Positions 1 through 5,780 of a stretch of 7,440 nt of DNA are shown piece by piece. Position 1 is the stretch's first letter. Each line of letters opens with the position of its first letter. Under the pieces are notes generated by a model. It did not search any database. It was given only the letters and a program-made list of their open reading frames with translations, and had not been told where the DNA came from. This DNA comes from Pseudomonadota bacterium (GTDB taxonomy: Bacteria > Pseudomonadota > Alphaproteobacteria > Rhizobiales > Xanthobacteraceae), in NCBI GenBank assembly GCA_023391175.1, contig JAEWBL010000126.1, positions 1 through 7,440 on the forward strand, written 5' to 3'. The translations under genes and the position numbers were made by a program.

Positions 1-228
1 GACCAGGAGAGCTATCCCGGCTCCTTCGTGGATGCCATGGGCATCCTCTATGACGAGGTGACGGCGCTGGAGGCGGTGGTGGTCGGCTTCACCGATACCA
101 AGGGCTACGACTTTCTCAATTCCACCGCCGAGCGCGACGGCAAGTTCGTCGGCCTCGCCCTCGACCAGGACACCCAGTCCGGTCTCACCGACAAGCGAGT
201 GACCGCATGGCTCAGCACCATTCTCTAG
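1..228 (+). CDS. fldA: Flavodoxin, long-chain type (C-terminal part)
   Basis: The reading frame is open from the first base, so about 75 residues of a protein normally 170-180 aa long are present and the start lies upstream of the window. Flavodoxins carry FMN and move single electrons in the cytoplasm, replacing ferredoxin under iron limitation or feeding nitrogenase. The fragment begins in the FMN-binding 90s loop (DQESY, whose Tyr normally stacks on the isoalloxazine ring). It continues through the long-chain insertion (TKGYDFLNS) into the hallmark strand GKFVGLALDQDTQSG and the final helix (TDKRVTAWL). This end resembles Azotobacter NifF and cyanobacterial IsiB as well as FldA, so the exact role (nitrogen fixation or iron stress) cannot be decided here. 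The symbol is generic. Its last 22 nt overlap the next gene, suggesting co-translation. Family assignment is very secure. Confidence 0.93.
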   Translation, partial: DQESYPGSFVDAMGILYDEVTALEAVVVGFTDTKGYDFLNSTAERDGKFVGLALDQDTQSGLTDKRVTAWLSTIL

Positions 229-641
229 AGGCCGCCTGCGAACTGCCGGGCGTGGCTGTTCGCCTTGCGGCAGGGGAGGAGGCAGGCGCCACGCAGCGCC
301 TGTTTCACCACCACCTCTACGAGCTGGGGCGGGGCGTGCGGCCCCTATTCCTGATGACGCTGGGGACGCGGGACCTGCCGCCCTTGCTGGCGCGGCTGGA
401 GCGGGCGGGCATCGACCATTTCGTCCAGCAGGTGAGCCCGGCCAAGGCCAATCTCTTCTTCGGCCGCGATGCCTTCGTGGCGGTGGCGCGGGCGCTGGTC
501 ACAAGGCCGCTCAACGCCCTGACGGCGGAAGAGGACTTCATGCTGGGGACCATGCTCGGCTACGACCGCGAGCAGCAATGCCGCCGCTACCTTACCCGCT
601 CCGGCCGCGGCCTCGACCGGCCGGCGCTGGCGGCGGAATAG
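207..641 (+). CDS. DUF2023 family protein, flavodoxin companion
   Basis: This is a 144-aa soluble protein. From about residue 32 it matches what I know of DUF2023: an HHHLYEL start, the GVRPLFLMTL strand, a central GIDHFVQ and NLFFG segment, and the closing LTAEEDFMLGTMLGYDREQQCRRYL. Family members are usually about 100-120 aa, so the first 30 residues are a variable extension. The ATG at 207 lies inside the flavodoxin gene with only a weak Shine-Dalgarno, so translation probably depends on ribosomes finishing flavodoxin. No later ATG, GTG or TTG before the core has a usable ribosome site. The family has no established function. DUF2023 genes are often found beside flavodoxin genes, so a role in flavodoxin use, FMN loading or partner docking is an inference. 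No signal peptide, membrane segment or metal-binding cysteine cluster is visible. Family call fairly sure, function unknown. Confidence 0.85.
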   Translation: MAQHHSLEAACELPGVAVRLAAGEEAGATQRLFHHHLYELGRGVRPLFLMTLGTRDLPPLLARLERAGIDHFVQQVSPAKANLFFGRDAFVAVARALVTRPLNALTAEEDFMLGTMLGYDREQQCRRYLTRSGRGLDRPALAAE

Positions 642-649
642 GCTTCAGG

Positions 650-673
650 GGGGCGGCTTCGGTCCGCAGTCCC
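650..673. terminator. Possible weak hairpin between convergent genes
   Basis: In the 32-nt gap between the convergent stops, GCGG (653-656) pairs with CCGC (664-667) around a 7-nt loop. GGG (650-652) can pair with CCC (671-673) if three bases bulge out. There is no T-run on either strand. It may help end transcription from both sides, but the stem is short and could be chance in GC-rich DNA. Confidence 0.3.
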
Positions 674-1033
674 TCAGACCGCACCCTCGGCATGGCGGGT
701 CGCCAGCGGCAGGGAGGCGGTGGCGAGGAAGGAGCGGTAGCGCCGCCGGGCATCCATGGCGGTGCCATTGTCGGAGATGGCGGCTTCCTGCAGCTCCGCC
801 AGCGCCCAGGGGGCCGGGTCCACCGGCACGGCCACGATGGCCGGCGCGGCGCGGGAGGTGATCTCGATCACGTCGTGAGGGGTGAGGGCCTGGAGCGCAT
901 GGGCCGCGAGCTGGCGCTGGTAGGCCCGCCGTTCGGGAGACAGTTCCTCCCACGGCTCCAGCAGCGGATAACGCTGCTGCGAATAGGCGTGCATCGCCCG
1001 CGCCATCCGCTCCACCATGTCCGTCGAGACCAT
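674..1033 (-). CDS. Hypothetical protein, 119 aa
   Basis: I do not recognise this protein as a named family. The coding strand is supported by a strong G/C third-position bias, a sensible amino-acid mix, and a ribosome site (AAGAGG five bases before the ATG). The ATG 15 nt further in is an alternative start. The N-terminal half reads as helical and amphipathic: VERMARAMHAYSQQ, then a PWEELSPERRAYQRQLAAHALQAL-like stretch. This layout is common in small alphaproteobacterial proteins and reminiscent of phage-style hypothetical proteins. The second half holds a short hydrophobic strand (PAIVAVPV) and an Arg-rich helix (DARRRYRSFL). There is no signal peptide, transmembrane segment or Cys motif, so it is probably cytoplasmic. 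It is transcribed alone, convergent with the DUF2023 gene and divergent from the transaldolase. Longer overlapping frames on the other strand give Gly/Arg-rich nonsense. Real gene likely, function unknown. Confidence 0.75.
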   Translation of the reverse strand: MVSTDMVERMARAMHAYSQQRYPLLEPWEELSPERRAYQRQLAAHALQALTPHDVIEITSRAAPAIVAVPVDPAPWALAELQEAAISDNGTAMDARRRYRSFLATASLPLATRHAEGAV

Positions 1034-1323
1034 GCCCGCCTCTTGATGCCCTGATCTTCCAGTGGGGCGGTAATCAGGTGCGCGAACCGCGCGCCTCCGC
1101 CCCTACTGCCGCACCGAGGATGACCCGCCGGTTCTTTCCCGGAGGTTGCCGCCGGTCCAGCTGACACCGGCTCGTTCGACTCATGGTGAACACCCCCTTA
1201 ATGCCACCGATATCCCACCCGGAAACCTAGGCTGACACCCGGTTCGAATTCTCGAATCGGGCGGTGTCCAATTTGCCGCAAACCGCCTATAGGATGGCCG
1301 AAATCGTCAAGGGAGCCGAAGAA
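1034..1323. other. Divergent intergenic control region
   Basis: About 290 nt separate the start of the 119-aa gene from the preferred start of the transaldolase gene. No convincing gene lies in it; the frames that cross it are Arg/Gly-rich shadows. It holds a GC-rich hairpin (GGTGCGCG at 1077-1084 with CGCGCGCC at 1088-1095, one wobble pair), an imperfect direct repeat near 1160 and 1231, a 24-nt palindrome at 1238-1261, and a weak -10-like TATAGG at 1288-1293. Promoters for both flanking genes should lie here. Confidence 0.6.
1238..1261. promoter_or_regulatory. 24-nt inverted repeat, candidate operator
   Basis: The arms CCCGGTTCGA and TCGAATCGGG flank ATTC. Nine of ten positions pair exactly and the tenth is a G/T mismatch. 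The core is TTCGA-N4-TCGAA. It sits 25-50 nt upstream of a weak -10-like TATAGG and about 63 nt before the transaldolase ATG, where a dimeric regulator could bind. There is no T-run, so it is unlikely to be a terminator. Its regulator cannot be named from this window. Confidence 0.4.
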
Positions 1324-2073
1324 ATGTCCGTGAAGCTGAGCGACCTGAAGGTGAAGCTGTTCACCGACGGCGCCGACAAGGCGCAGATCGTGGAAATGGC
1401 GAAGCAGCCCCACATCGCCGGCTTCACCACCAACCCCTCCTTGCTGCGCAAGGCCGGCGTAACCGATTATGAAGCCTACGCAAAAGATCTCGTAGCAGCG
1501 GTGCCGGACCGGCATATCTCGTTCGAGGTCTTCTCCGACGACATCCCCGAAATCCGCGCCCAGGCCCGGGTCATCGCCACCTGGGGCGAGCATGTGCATG
1601 TGAAGCTCCCGGTCTCCACCACCCGCGGCGAAACCTTGTACGAACTGGTGCGCGACCTCGTGCAGGACGGCGTGAAGGTGAACCTCACCGCCATCTTCGA
1701 AGTCCCCCAGGTGGACGAGGGCGTGAAGGCCCTGGACGGCGGAGCGCCTTCAATTATCTCGGTTTTCGCCGGCCGGCTGGCCGACTTGGGCATCGATTAC
1801 AAGCCGGCCATTTCCCGCGCCGTCGAGCTCTCCCGCGCGACCCCGAACGTCGAGGTCATCTGGGCCTCCACCCGCGAGGTGTGGAATGTGATCGAGGCGG
1901 ACGAGATGGGCTGCCACATCATCACCGCCCCCGCCGACGTGCTGAAGAAGCTGCCCGCCATGGGCTCCCGGACCGCCGCCGAGCTGTCCCTGGACGCGGT
2001 GAAGGCCTTCCGCGCCGACGCCCTCGCCGCCGGCCTGACCCTCGATCTCAAGGGCCGCGCCGCCGCCGAGTGA
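1324..2073 (+). CDS. Transaldolase family protein (short form)
   Basis: This is a 249-aa TIM-barrel class I aldolase of the transaldolase/fructose-6-phosphate aldolase superfamily, which moves dihydroxyacetone units through a lysine Schiff base. Visible landmarks are LFTDGA with Asp15, GFTTNPSLL (33-41), FEVFSDD (68-73), HVKLPVS with the likely Schiff-base Lys94, NLTAIF (Asn120, Thr122), SVFAGR (Phe148, Arg151), VIWASTR (179-184) and CHIITAP (197-203). Phe148 and the Asn-Leu-Thr strand resemble E. coli TalB rather than FsaA, which has Tyr and Gly-Thr there. Transaldolase activity is therefore the better guess, although the length is nearer the 215-230-aa short forms than TalB (about 317). The ATG at 1324 is preferred because AAGGGA ends nine bases before it. 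GTG at 1264 and ATG at 1294 would add unconserved residues. It probably works in the non-oxidative pentose phosphate pathway. Family sure, exact reaction unsure. Confidence 0.88.
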   Translation: MSVKLSDLKVKLFTDGADKAQIVEMAKQPHIAGFTTNPSLLRKAGVTDYEAYAKDLVAAVPDRHISFEVFSDDIPEIRAQARVIATWGEHVHVKLPVSTTRGETLYELVRDLVQDGVKVNLTAIFEVPQVDEGVKALDGGAPSIISVFAGRLADLGIDYKPAISRAVELSRATPNVEVIWASTREVWNVIEADEMGCHIITAPADVLKKLPAMGSRTAAELSLDAVKAFRADALAAGLTLDLKGRAAAE

Positions 2074-2103
2074 GTCCCATCGCCTCCTGACCACGAACAA
2101 GGC

Positions 2104-2128
2104 ACGCCGCGGCATTGCGCAGCGGCGT
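2104..2128 (+). terminator. Stem-loop after transaldolase gene
   Basis: ACGCCGC (2104-2110) pairs perfectly with GCGGCGT (2122-2128) around an 11-nt loop, 30 nt after the transaldolase stop. No T-run follows, so this would be a weak or factor-assisted terminator. It also spans a TTG at 2115 that could start the next frame, which argues against that start. It may instead be a structure in a shared transcript. Confidence 0.35.
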
Positions 2129-2219
2129 CGCGCTGTTACACTGGCCGCAAGGCGCAGCCAGCCGTGGACCTTCGCGGCGGCCTGAGCGCACGGGACCGCC
2201 TTGCGGCGAGGGACAGGAC

Positions 2220-3437
2220 ATGAGGGACGAGACGCACGGGCCCGGTGGGGGTCCGGAGCAGTCTTGCCGCAGCGGAACCGTTGCCGAGGCAACGGTATTT
2301 CCGTCGCGTGCGGAGACGGGTGGTGGTCCGAAGGACCAGCCTCCTGCCGCCCCGTGCGCCGCGTCTGCACCGTCCCAGGATCGCCGGACCGAGCCGCGGG
2401 TGCCGAGCCCGCACGGCATCTACGCCGCCATCGACCTCGGAACCAACAATTGCCGCCTCCTGATCGCACGGCCAACCGCCCGCAGCTTCCGCGTGGTGGA
2501 CGCCTTCTCGCGCATCGTTCGCCTCGGCGAAGGGCTTGGCGCGTCCGGCCGCCTGTGCGACGGCGCGATGGAACGGGCCCTGGGCGCGCTTGAAATCTGC
2601 GCCGCCAAGATGGACCTGCGCGGCGTCACCCGCGCCCGGATGGTGGCGACAGAGGCCTGCCGCTCCGCCGTCAACGGCGAGGACTTCTGCTCGCAGGGCG
2701 AGGCCCGCACCGGGCTGACGCTGGAGGTGGTTGACCGCCGCACCGAGGCGGGACTTGCCGCGACCGGGTGCGCACCGCTGGTCGACCCCTCCTGCGAGGG
2801 CGCGGTGCTGTTCGACATTGGCGGCGGTTCGACCGAAGTGGTCTGGCTCGGCCGCCGGTCGGCCGGCGACGATGGCCCGCCGCGGGCCCGCATCCGCTCC
2901 TGGGTCTCGCTGCCCGTTGGGGTCGTCTCCCTCTCGGAGCGCCACGGCGGCGTGAAGGTGTCGCCGGACGTGTTCCACACCATGGTGGACGAGGTGTGTG
3001 GCATGCTCGACGGCGTGCGCCAGAGCTGGGGCGTGCGCGCCCCCGCCCGGCTGCACCTTCTGGGTACGTCAGGCACGGTGACGACCGTCGCCGGTATCCA
3101 TCTCGGCCTCGACCGTTACGACCGCGCGCGGGTCGATGGGGCCTGGCTCGGCGCCAGCCACATCGAGCAGGTGGTGGACCGTCTGATGACCATGAGCTTC
3201 GAGGAGCGCGTGGCCAATCCGTGCATCGGCGCCCAGCGGGCGGATCTCGTCCTCGCCGGCTGCGCCATCATGGAAGCGGTGCGCCGCGTATTTCCCGCCG
3301 ACCGACTGCGGGTCGCCGATCGCGGGCTGAGGGAGGGGATGCTGGTGCAGATGATGCGGGCGGACGGCGTGTGGCGGAACGGCCGCTCAGCCGACGGCTT
3401 CCACGCGACCGCGCCGAACGGAAGCCGCCCAGCGTGA
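2220..3437 (+). CDS. ppx: Ppx/GppA family phosphatase, short two-domain form
   Basis: This is a 405-aa member of the exopolyphosphatase/guanosine-pentaphosphatase family, which removes terminal phosphate from polyphosphate or pppGpp using an actin-like (ASKHA) fold. The phosphate-1 loop is AIDLGTNNCRLLI (70-82), VATEACRSA follows at about 143-151, the phosphate-2 loop is DIGGGSTEVV (199-208), and LLGTSGTVTTVAG closes the site near residue 291. The usual E-E-A-R-L catalytic loop reads T-E-A-G-L (Glu176), keeping one Glu. About 65 low-complexity Pro/Gly/Ala/Arg residues precede the fold. The C-terminal HD-like domain of E. coli Ppx and GppA (about 500 aa) is absent, leaving the two actin-like domains as in short bacterial forms. 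ATG 2220 is chosen because GAGGGA lies six bases upstream; a TTG at 2115 opens the frame but falls inside a hairpin. It ends in a GTGA overlap with rlmE. Substrate unresolved. Confidence 0.88.
   Translation: MRDETHGPGGGPEQSCRSGTVAEATVFPSRAETGGGPKDQPPAAPCAASAPSQDRRTEPRVPSPHGIYAAIDLGTNNCRLLIARPTARSFRVVDAFSRIVRLGEGLGASGRLCDGAMERALGALEICAAKMDLRGVTRARMVATEACRSAVNGEDFCSQGEARTGLTLEVVDRRTEAGLAATGCAPLVDPSCEGAVLFDIGGGSTEVVWLGRRSAGDDGPPRARIRSWVSLPVGVVSLSERHGGVKVSPDVFHTMVDEVCGMLDGVRQSWGVRAPARLHLLGTSGTVTTVAGIHLGLDRYDRARVDGAWLGASHIEQVVDRLMTMSFEERVANPCIGAQRADLVLAGCAIMEAVRRVFPADRLRVADRGLREGMLVQMMRADGVWRNGRSADGFHATAPNGSRPA
2273..2303 (+). repeat. Strong inverted repeat inside the 5' end of ppx
   Basis: ACCGTTGC (2277-2284) and GCAACGGT (2289-2296) form a perfect 8-bp stem with a CGAG tetraloop. 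CGGA (2273-2276) and TCCG (2300-2303) extend it by four pairs across a three-base bulge. It lies about 55 nt into the coding sequence as called. A second hairpin follows at 2324-2338 (TGGTCC, loop GAA, GGACCA). Together they may act as RNA structure affecting ppx expression. Confidence 0.5.
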
Positions 3438-4171
3438 CCACACCGCCCCGTGGGCCGGACGGCCGGCCGCTGAAGGTTCGCGTGAAGACCTCGCGCGGCC
3501 GCACCACCTCCCAGCAGAAATGGCTTCAGCGCCAGCTGAACGACCCCTATGTGGCGCGCGCCAAGCGCGAGGGCTGGCGCTCCCGCGCGGCGTTCAAGCT
3601 CATCGAGATGGACGAAAAGGCGAAGCTTCTGAAGCGTGGACTGCGCATCGTCGATCTCGGCGCTGCGCCCGGCGGCTGGAGCCAGGTGGCGGCGCAGAAG
3701 ATCGGCCTCGAGCAGGGGCAGGGTAAGATCGTCGCCATCGACCTTCTCGAGATGGACCCGATTCCCGGTGTCGTCTTCGCCCAGATGGACTTCCTCGCTC
3801 CCGACGCGCCGGGGCGGCTGATGGAGATGCTCGGCGGGCAGGCGGATTTTGTGATGTCCGACATGGCGGCGAACGCCACGGGTCACAAGAAGACCGACCA
3901 CTTGCGCATCGTTGGCCTCGTGGAACTCGCGGCTGATTTCGCCAGGCAGGTGCTTGCGCCGGGCGGCGCCTTCCTCGCCAAAGTCATCCAGGGGGGCACC
4001 GAGGGCACGCTCCTCGCCAATCTCAAGCGCGATTTCGCGCTGGTGCGCCATATCAAGCCCGCCGCCAGCCGGGCCGATTCGGCCGAGCTTTATGTGCTCG
4101 CAACCGGTTTCCGGGGGAAGGTCGAAGCAGCGGAGCACGAGATGGACGAGACCGACGAAGCGGAAGCCTAG
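3434..4171 (+). CDS. rlmE: 23S rRNA (uridine-2'-O)-methyltransferase RlmE (RrmJ/FtsJ)
   Basis: This 245-aa protein is the RrmJ/FtsJ methyltransferase, which uses S-adenosylmethionine to 2'-O-methylate the 23S rRNA A-loop uridine (U2552 in E. coli) late in 50S assembly. The family's K-D-K-E catalytic tetrad is visible as Lys55 in SRAAFKLIE, Asp143 in VMSDMAANATG, Lys183 in FLAKVIQGG and Glu218 in SAELYVLATGF. The cofactor loop is DLGAAPGGWSQVA (74-86). About 30 basic residues precede the conserved core, longer than in E. coli (209 aa), and an acidic tail (ETDEAEA) ends the protein. The start is GTG at 3434, whose bases overlap the ppx stop as GTGA, indicating translational coupling with ppx. 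The open frame continues far upstream inside ppx but is Arg-rich there and not coding. The stop overlaps the convergent exporter gene. Very confident. Confidence 0.95.
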   Translation: MTTPPRGPDGRPLKVRVKTSRGRTTSQQKWLQRQLNDPYVARAKREGWRSRAAFKLIEMDEKAKLLKRGLRIVDLGAAPGGWSQVAAQKIGLEQGQGKIVAIDLLEMDPIPGVVFAQMDFLAPDAPGRLMEMLGGQADFVMSDMAANATGHKKTDHLRIVGLVELAADFARQVLAPGGAFLAKVIQGGTEGTLLANLKRDFALVRHIKPAASRADSAELYVLATGFRGKVEAAEHEMDETDEAEA

Positions 4172-5607
4172 TCCGGCGGCACTTCGCTGCGCGGATCGTC
4201 CAGGTCCGGCTTGCGGGCCGTGAGCGAGGCACCGGCATCCTTCGGCAGGGGAATGAAGAAGAAGATGCTGAGTGCGCTCACCGCCGCCACCACGAGGAAG
4301 GCGGCGGAGAAGTCGCCCTGGGTCACCGCCACCTCGCCCCGTGAGGCCCGCATGGTTTCCAGCACCAGGCCCGCCACGGCGACGCCGAACGAGAGCGAGA
4401 CCTGCTGTGCCACGCTCGCAAACGAAGTGGCCCGGCTCATCTCGGCCGGCTCTACGTCGGCATAGCTCAGCGCGTTCAGGGCCGTGAACTGCAGCGAGCG
4501 CAGGAAGCCGCCCACCAACAGCAGCGATGCGATGAGCCAGTGCGGGGTCAGCGGCGTGAAGGCCGCATTGATCGCGATGAAGCCGCTGCACAGGAAGACA
4601 TTGGCGATAAGCACATGCTTGTAGCCGATGCGCCGCAGCAGCTTTGCGGCGGTGAACTTCATGGCCATCGCCCCAGCGGAAGCGGTGAAGGTGAGGAGGC
4701 CGGAGGCGAAGGGCGAGAGGCCGAAAGAGAGCTGCAGCATCAGCGGCAGCAGGAACGGCATGGCGCCGATGCCCACGCGGAACAGGGAGCCTCCCACGAC
4801 GCCCGCGCGGAACGTGCCATGGCGCAACAGCCGCAGATCGAGCACGGCGTGCGGGGTGACTCGGGCGTGGCGCACGTAGAGGAACAGGAAGAATGCCCCG
4901 GTGACGCCGATGGCGATCGCCGCCCATTGCGGCACGAGCACCTCCTGCCCTAGCACGGCAAAGCCGAAGACGAGGCCGGCCAACCCCACGCCCGACAGGA
5001 TCAGGCCCTTGAGATCGAGGGGCGGGACGTCCTCCTCGCGCACGTTCTCGATGAAGCGGGTGGCGAGGAACACGCCCAGCACGCCGATCGGCACATTGAT
5101 GAAGAAGATGAGGCGCCAGTCGAAATAGGTGGTGATGAAGCCGCCCAGCGGTGGACCGAACACCGGGCCCAGCAGCGCGGGAATGGTGAGCCAGGCGAGC
5201 GAGGAGACCAGCTCGGATTTCGGCACCGAGCGCAGAATGACGAGGCGCCCCACTGGCACCATCATGGCTCCGCCCATGCCCTGGATGATGCGGTAGAGCA
5301 CGAAGTCCGCCAGCGAAGAGGACAGGCCGCACAAGATCGAGCCGATAGTGAAGATGACGATCGCCGATCGGAAGACCGTTCGCGCGCCGTAGCGGTCGGC
5401 GGCCCAGCCGCTCGCGGGGATGAAGACGGCTAGGGAGAGCAGGTAGGAGGTCAGCGCCAACTTCAGCGCCACCGGGTCCTCGCCGAGGTCGGCGGCAATA
5501 GCGGGCAGGGAGGTGGCGATGACGGTCGAGTCCACCTGCTCCATGAAGAGCGCGCAGGCGACAATGAGCGGAATGAGGACTTGAGGCGGGAGCGCCTTGA
5601 GCTGCAT
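4168..5607 (-). CDS. MFS multidrug-type exporter, DHA2 family (14 TM)
   Basis: This is a 479-aa inner-membrane proton antiporter of the major facilitator superfamily, related to drug:H+ antiporter family 2. Fourteen hydrophobic segments can be traced, as DHA2 expects. TM1 carries Asp26 in MEQVDSTVI. The loop 2-3 motif A is GWAADRYGARTVF (67-79), motif B has Arg106 in YRIIQGMGG, and the antiporter motif C is GPVFGPPLGG (147-156). DWRLIFFINVPIG (163-175) follows. These motifs indicate export of hydrophobic or amphipathic compounds, but the substrate cannot be told. ATG 5607 is preferred because AAAGG lies eight bases upstream; the frame opens at a TTG at 5661 with a charged, unlikely leader. 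No membrane-fusion protein, outer-membrane channel or TetR/MarR regulator lies within the window, so it probably works alone. It is monocistronic and convergent with rlmE. Confidence 0.9.
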   Translation of the reverse strand: MQLKALPPQVLIPLIVACALFMEQVDSTVIATSLPAIAADLGEDPVALKLALTSYLLSLAVFIPASGWAADRYGARTVFRSAIVIFTIGSILCGLSSSLADFVLYRIIQGMGGAMMVPVGRLVILRSVPKSELVSSLAWLTIPALLGPVFGPPLGGFITTYFDWRLIFFINVPIGVLGVFLATRFIENVREEDVPPLDLKGLILSGVGLAGLVFGFAVLGQEVLVPQWAAIAIGVTGAFFLFLYVRHARVTPHAVLDLRLLRHGTFRAGVVGGSLFRVGIGAMPFLLPLMLQLSFGLSPFASGLLTFTASAGAMAMKFTAAKLLRRIGYKHVLIANVFLCSGFIAINAAFTPLTPHWLIASLLLVGGFLRSLQFTALNALSYADVEPAEMSRATSFASVAQQVSLSFGVAVAGLVLETMRASRGEVAVTQGDFSAAFLVVAAVSALSIFFFIPLPKDAGASLTARKPDLDDPRSEVPPD

Positions 5608-5653
5608 CAGCTTACCTTTGGGCCGGTCCGTTCGGGCCTCGCCGTTTCCCCTT

Positions 5654-5670
5654 CTCCGCAATAGGCGGAG
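5654..5670. promoter_or_regulatory. Short palindrome upstream of the exporter gene
   Basis: CTCCGC and GCGGAG flank AATAG, a perfect 6-bp inverted repeat 47-63 nt upstream of the exporter ATG, in the divergent region shared with the Pmp3-like gene. It could be an operator or a leader hairpin. No regulator gene lies nearby, and short GC palindromes arise by chance in this DNA. Confidence 0.25.
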
Positions 5671-5718
5671 GCGGCGCCCCGATCAACCGGCGTTCGGCGC
5701 ATGGTCCGGCCCCGATCC

Positions 5719-5746
5719 TTGCAGCACGGGCAGGGCACACCATATG
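5719..5746 (+). promoter_or_regulatory. Possible sigma-70-like promoter of the Pmp3-like gene
   Basis: TTGCAG (5719-5724) and CATATG (5741-5746) are 16 nt apart and match the -35 and -10 consensus only partly. Transcription would begin near 5753, upstream of the ribosome site at 5760-5767. That would exclude the ATG at 5748 and favour the ATG at 5781. Confidence 0.3.
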
Positions 5747-5780
5747 GATGTTGGGCCTCAAAGGAGGGCCCGGGAAGACC

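Noticed and set aside
273..282. Strong Shine-Dalgarno-like GGGGAGGAGG inside the DUF2023 gene
   Set aside because: No ATG, GTG or TTG follows in frame at a usable distance; it encodes part of the Gly/Glu-rich N-terminus.
578..1054. 158-aa plus-strand open frame opposite the 119-aa gene
   Set aside because: Gly/Arg/His-rich product without domain sense; it overlaps the DUF2023 end, while the minus-strand frame has better codon bias and a ribosome site.
1183..1230. Possible 15-codon leader peptide before the transaldolase gene
   Set aside because: No ribosome site, no regulatory codon run, and no attenuator hairpin pair downstream.
1241..1256. GGTTCGAATTC resembles a tRNA T-loop, so an att site or tRNA remnant was considered
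   Set aside because: The flanks do not form a 5-bp T-stem, there is no acceptor stem, and no integrase or other mobile gene is present; an inverted repeat explains it.
1264..1323. Upstream GTG (1264) and ATG (1294) as transaldolase starts
   Set aside because: The added residues match nothing in the family, and AAGGGA is well placed for ATG 1324.
2136..3056. 306-aa minus-strand open frame opposite ppx
   Set aside because: His/Ala/Arg-rich shadow frame; ppx on the plus strand carries clear family motifs over the same bases.
3116..5332. 738-aa minus-strand open frame spanning ppx, rlmE and the exporter gene
   Set aside because: A long open frame is expected in GC-rich DNA; it covers parts of three recognisable genes and shows no domain of its own.
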